Below are positions 5,426 to 6,697 of a DNA stretch of 6,697 bases, one piece after another. Made by a program: the position numbers and the translations under genes. The stretch's first letter is position 1, and every line of letters starts with the position of its first letter. The stretch covers positions 1 through 6,697 of the forward strand of contig JAQBXG010000092.1 in assembly GCA_027625125.1 (NCBI GenBank), in the 5' to 3' direction. This DNA comes from Pseudomonadota bacterium (lineage in GTDB: Bacteria > Pseudomonadota > Alphaproteobacteria > UBA2966 > CAIVPW01). A model generated the notes under the pieces. It did not search any database. It was not told where the DNA came from and was given only the letters and a program-made list of their open reading frames with translations.

Positions 5426-6091
5426 ATGAAGGACTTCACGACCCGGGACCAGGTTCTCGCGGTGTACCGGCGGCGGGCCCCGCACTATGATTTTTCGGCC
5501 AATCTGTACCGGCTGCTGGGGTTCCGCGAGGCCGCGTATCGACGCATGGCGGTCGACGCATTGCGACTGAATGCCGGCGATACGGTCGTCGAGATCGGCT
5601 GCGGCACCGGGCTCAACTTTCCGTTGCTACAGGCGAAAGTCGGGACAAATGGGCGCATCATCGGCGTCGACCTGACCGACGCGATGCTGGCGCGGGCGGC
5701 GGCGCGGGTGGCCAGCATGGGTTGGTCCAATGTCGAATTGATCCAGTCGGACGCGGCGTCATACCGGTTCCCCGAAGGCGTGAACGGAATTCTCTCCACG
5801 TTTGCGCTGACGCTGGAGCCGGAATACGACGACGTGATCGAACGTGGCGCCAGGGCGCTGAGCCCCGGCGGCAGGCTGGTGATTCTTGACATGAAGCTGC
5901 CGCGCAACTGGCTTCGCCACCTTGCGCCTGTGCTGGTTCTTCTGGTGCGGCCGTTCGCCGTATCGACCGAGATCACCCGTCGTCATCCGTGGGAGTCGGT
6001 CGAGCGCCACCTGCGGAATCCGACGTTCTCCGAGGTGTACTTCGGCGTCGGCTATATTGCGGCCGGCGATGCGCCGCAGCCGGCGCGCTAG
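5426..6091 (+). CDS. Class I SAM-dependent methyltransferase (UbiE/PmtA-like)
   Basis: A 221-residue methyltransferase. Motif I is VVEIGCGTG (54-62), the SAM-binding loop. The acidic ribose contact is D82 in GVDLTDAML (80-88). Further motifs are QSDAASYRF (107-115, D109) and LSPGGRLVILDMKLP (145-159). The N-terminal VYRRRAPHYDFSANLYRLLGF resembles the UbiE and bacterial phosphatidylethanolamine methyltransferase groups. So do the hydrophobic stretch 163-179 (LRHLAPVLVLLVRPFAV) and the ending YFGVGYIAAG. The hydrophobic stretch suggests a lipid, quinone or membrane-associated substrate; this is inferred, and the substrate is unknown. The ATG at 5426 has an excellent GGAGG site (5414-5418). The frame is open to 5297 upstream, but that part overlaps the moeA remnant. 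The gene faces away from lexA and converges on moeA, inside the normally compact moeA-lexA pair. Confidence 0.88.
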   Translation: MKDFTTRDQVLAVYRRRAPHYDFSANLYRLLGFREAAYRRMAVDALRLNAGDTVVEIGCGTGLNFPLLQAKVGTNGRIIGVDLTDAMLARAAARVASMGWSNVELIQSDAASYRFPEGVNGILSTFALTLEPEYDDVIERGARALSPGGRLVILDMKLPRNWLRHLAPVLVLLVRPFAVSTEITRRHPWESVERHLRNPTFSEVYFGVGYIAAGDAPQPAR

Positions 6092-6126
6092 ACGGGGGCG
6101 CCCGGCCGCGGCGGAATATGTCCGAC

Positions 6127-6172
6127 CTGCCCGCCGCGAGCGCCGCGCAAATCCGAAGAATCCGGCGGGCAG
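6127..6172. terminator. Inverted repeat between convergent genes, possible bidirectional terminator
   Basis: CTGCCCGCCG (6127-6136) and CGGCGGGCAG (6163-6172) are perfect complements, with a 26-base loop. It lies in the 97-bp gap between the stops of the methyltransferase and moeA, where a terminator serving both strands would be expected. The long loop and absence of T runs weaken the call. Confidence 0.4.
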
Positions 6173-6188
6173 AGCGACCGAATCCAGC

Positions 6189-6697
6189 CTAGAACCAGTC
6201 TAGGCCGAGTGTGAACGGGATCACGTCGATCCGGTCGCCGCTGCGGGCGGCTGGGGCGTCCGGGGGCCGGATCGCCAGACAATCGGCCCGGGCCAGCGCC
6301 GACAACTGGCTCGAATCCTGTTGTTCGAACGGCGTCGCGACCAGCACGCCGTCGTCGCGGCGGGCGAGGGCGCTGCGCAAATAGTCCTCGCGGTGATCGT
6401 TGGCCTTGCAAGCGCGGCCCAGCACCGCGCCAACGCGGCCGTCGCCGACATCGGCGCGGCCAAGCAAAGCCGCGACCGCCGGGCGCAGGAACACCAGCGC
6501 GCAGACCAGCGCCGACACCGGATTGCCGGGCAGGCCCAACATCGGCACGCCGCCGAGCGTGCCGGAGATCAGCGGCTTGCCGGGCCGGAGCGCCACTTTC
6601 CAGAAATCGACGGCCAGCCCCGCGCCGCCCAGCACTTTCTGGATCAGGTCGTGGTCGCCGACCGACGCGCCGCCGACCGTGACAACCAGATCGACAT
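6189..6697 (-). CDS. moeA: Molybdopterin molybdenumtransferase MoeA, C-terminal part
   Basis: The gene enters from the right edge; 168 codons and the stop are visible, about 40% of a usual MoeA of some 400 residues. MoeA inserts molybdate into adenylylated molybdopterin to complete the molybdenum cofactor in the cytoplasm. Near the visible start is DLVVTVGGASVGDHD, the family's GG-x-SVG-x-x-D signature. It is followed by WKVALRPGKP and GLPGNPVSALV, both typical of the MoeA/MogA-like domain III. The C-terminal domain IV ends in IDVIPFTLGLDWF. A GTG at 6635 is not the real start, since the conserved signature lies upstream of it. The gene runs towards lexA, as in the common alphaproteobacterial order, but is separated from it by the convergent methyltransferase and a second copy of its own 3' end. 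Confidence 0.93.
   Translation of the reverse strand, partial: VDLVVTVGGASVGDHDLIQKVLGGAGLAVDFWKVALRPGKPLISGTLGGVPMLGLPGNPVSALVCALVFLRPAVAALLGRADVGDGRVGAVLGRACKANDHREDYLRSALARRDDGVLVATPFEQQDSSQLSALARADCLAIRPPDAPAARSGDRIDVIPFTLGLDWF

Noticed and set aside
5114..5485. N-terminal extension of LexA by 124 residues
   Set aside because: It would run through the lexA promoter, both operators and the moeA remnant, and is Arg-rich without similarity. Canonical LexA begins at the ATG at 5113 behind a good ribosome site.

Overview
This 6.7 kb, GC-rich window looks like the chromosome of an alphaproteobacterium. The best evidence is the lexA control region. It carries an exact GTTC-N7-GTTC box, the SOS operator type known from Alphaproteobacteria, lying over the -10 element of a good promoter. 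The moeA-then-lexA order on the minus strand also fits that class. No plasmid, phage or IS genes, CRISPR array, tRNA or rRNA are visible.

Left part (1-3173): a small exported TPR-repeat protein (+) runs tail to tail into a 63-residue two-helix membrane protein (-). That gene is divergent from a 794-residue polytopic membrane protein (+) with a C-terminal spermidine-synthase-like domain. Middle part (3183-4163, minus strand): a VOC/glyoxalase-fold protein and a short Tag-like 3-methyladenine DNA glycosylase homologue. Between them lies an AT-rich 82-bp inverted-repeat structure. The Tag-like protein lacks the N-terminal region that in classical Tag carries base-pocket and zinc-binding residues.

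Right part (4164-6697): an intergenic region with three strong inverted repeats follows lexA. Then come lexA with two LexA boxes, a SAM-dependent methyltransferase (+) and the 3' end of moeA (-, running off the window).

The most notable find lies between lexA and the methyltransferase. The DNA at 5275 to about 5355 is a second, decayed copy of the 3' end of moeA, in the same orientation as the intact gene. It ends 18 bp before the lexA -35 box. The ancestral moeA-lexA junction therefore seems to have been split by a segment carrying the methyltransferase and a second moeA 3' end, leaving two moeA tails as direct repeats around the methyltransferase.

Functionally, lexA and the Tag-like protein relate to DNA damage, although no SOS box is seen before the glycosylase gene. 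moeA belongs to molybdenum cofactor synthesis. The other genes have only family-level assignments. No wholly new multi-gene system could be supported.
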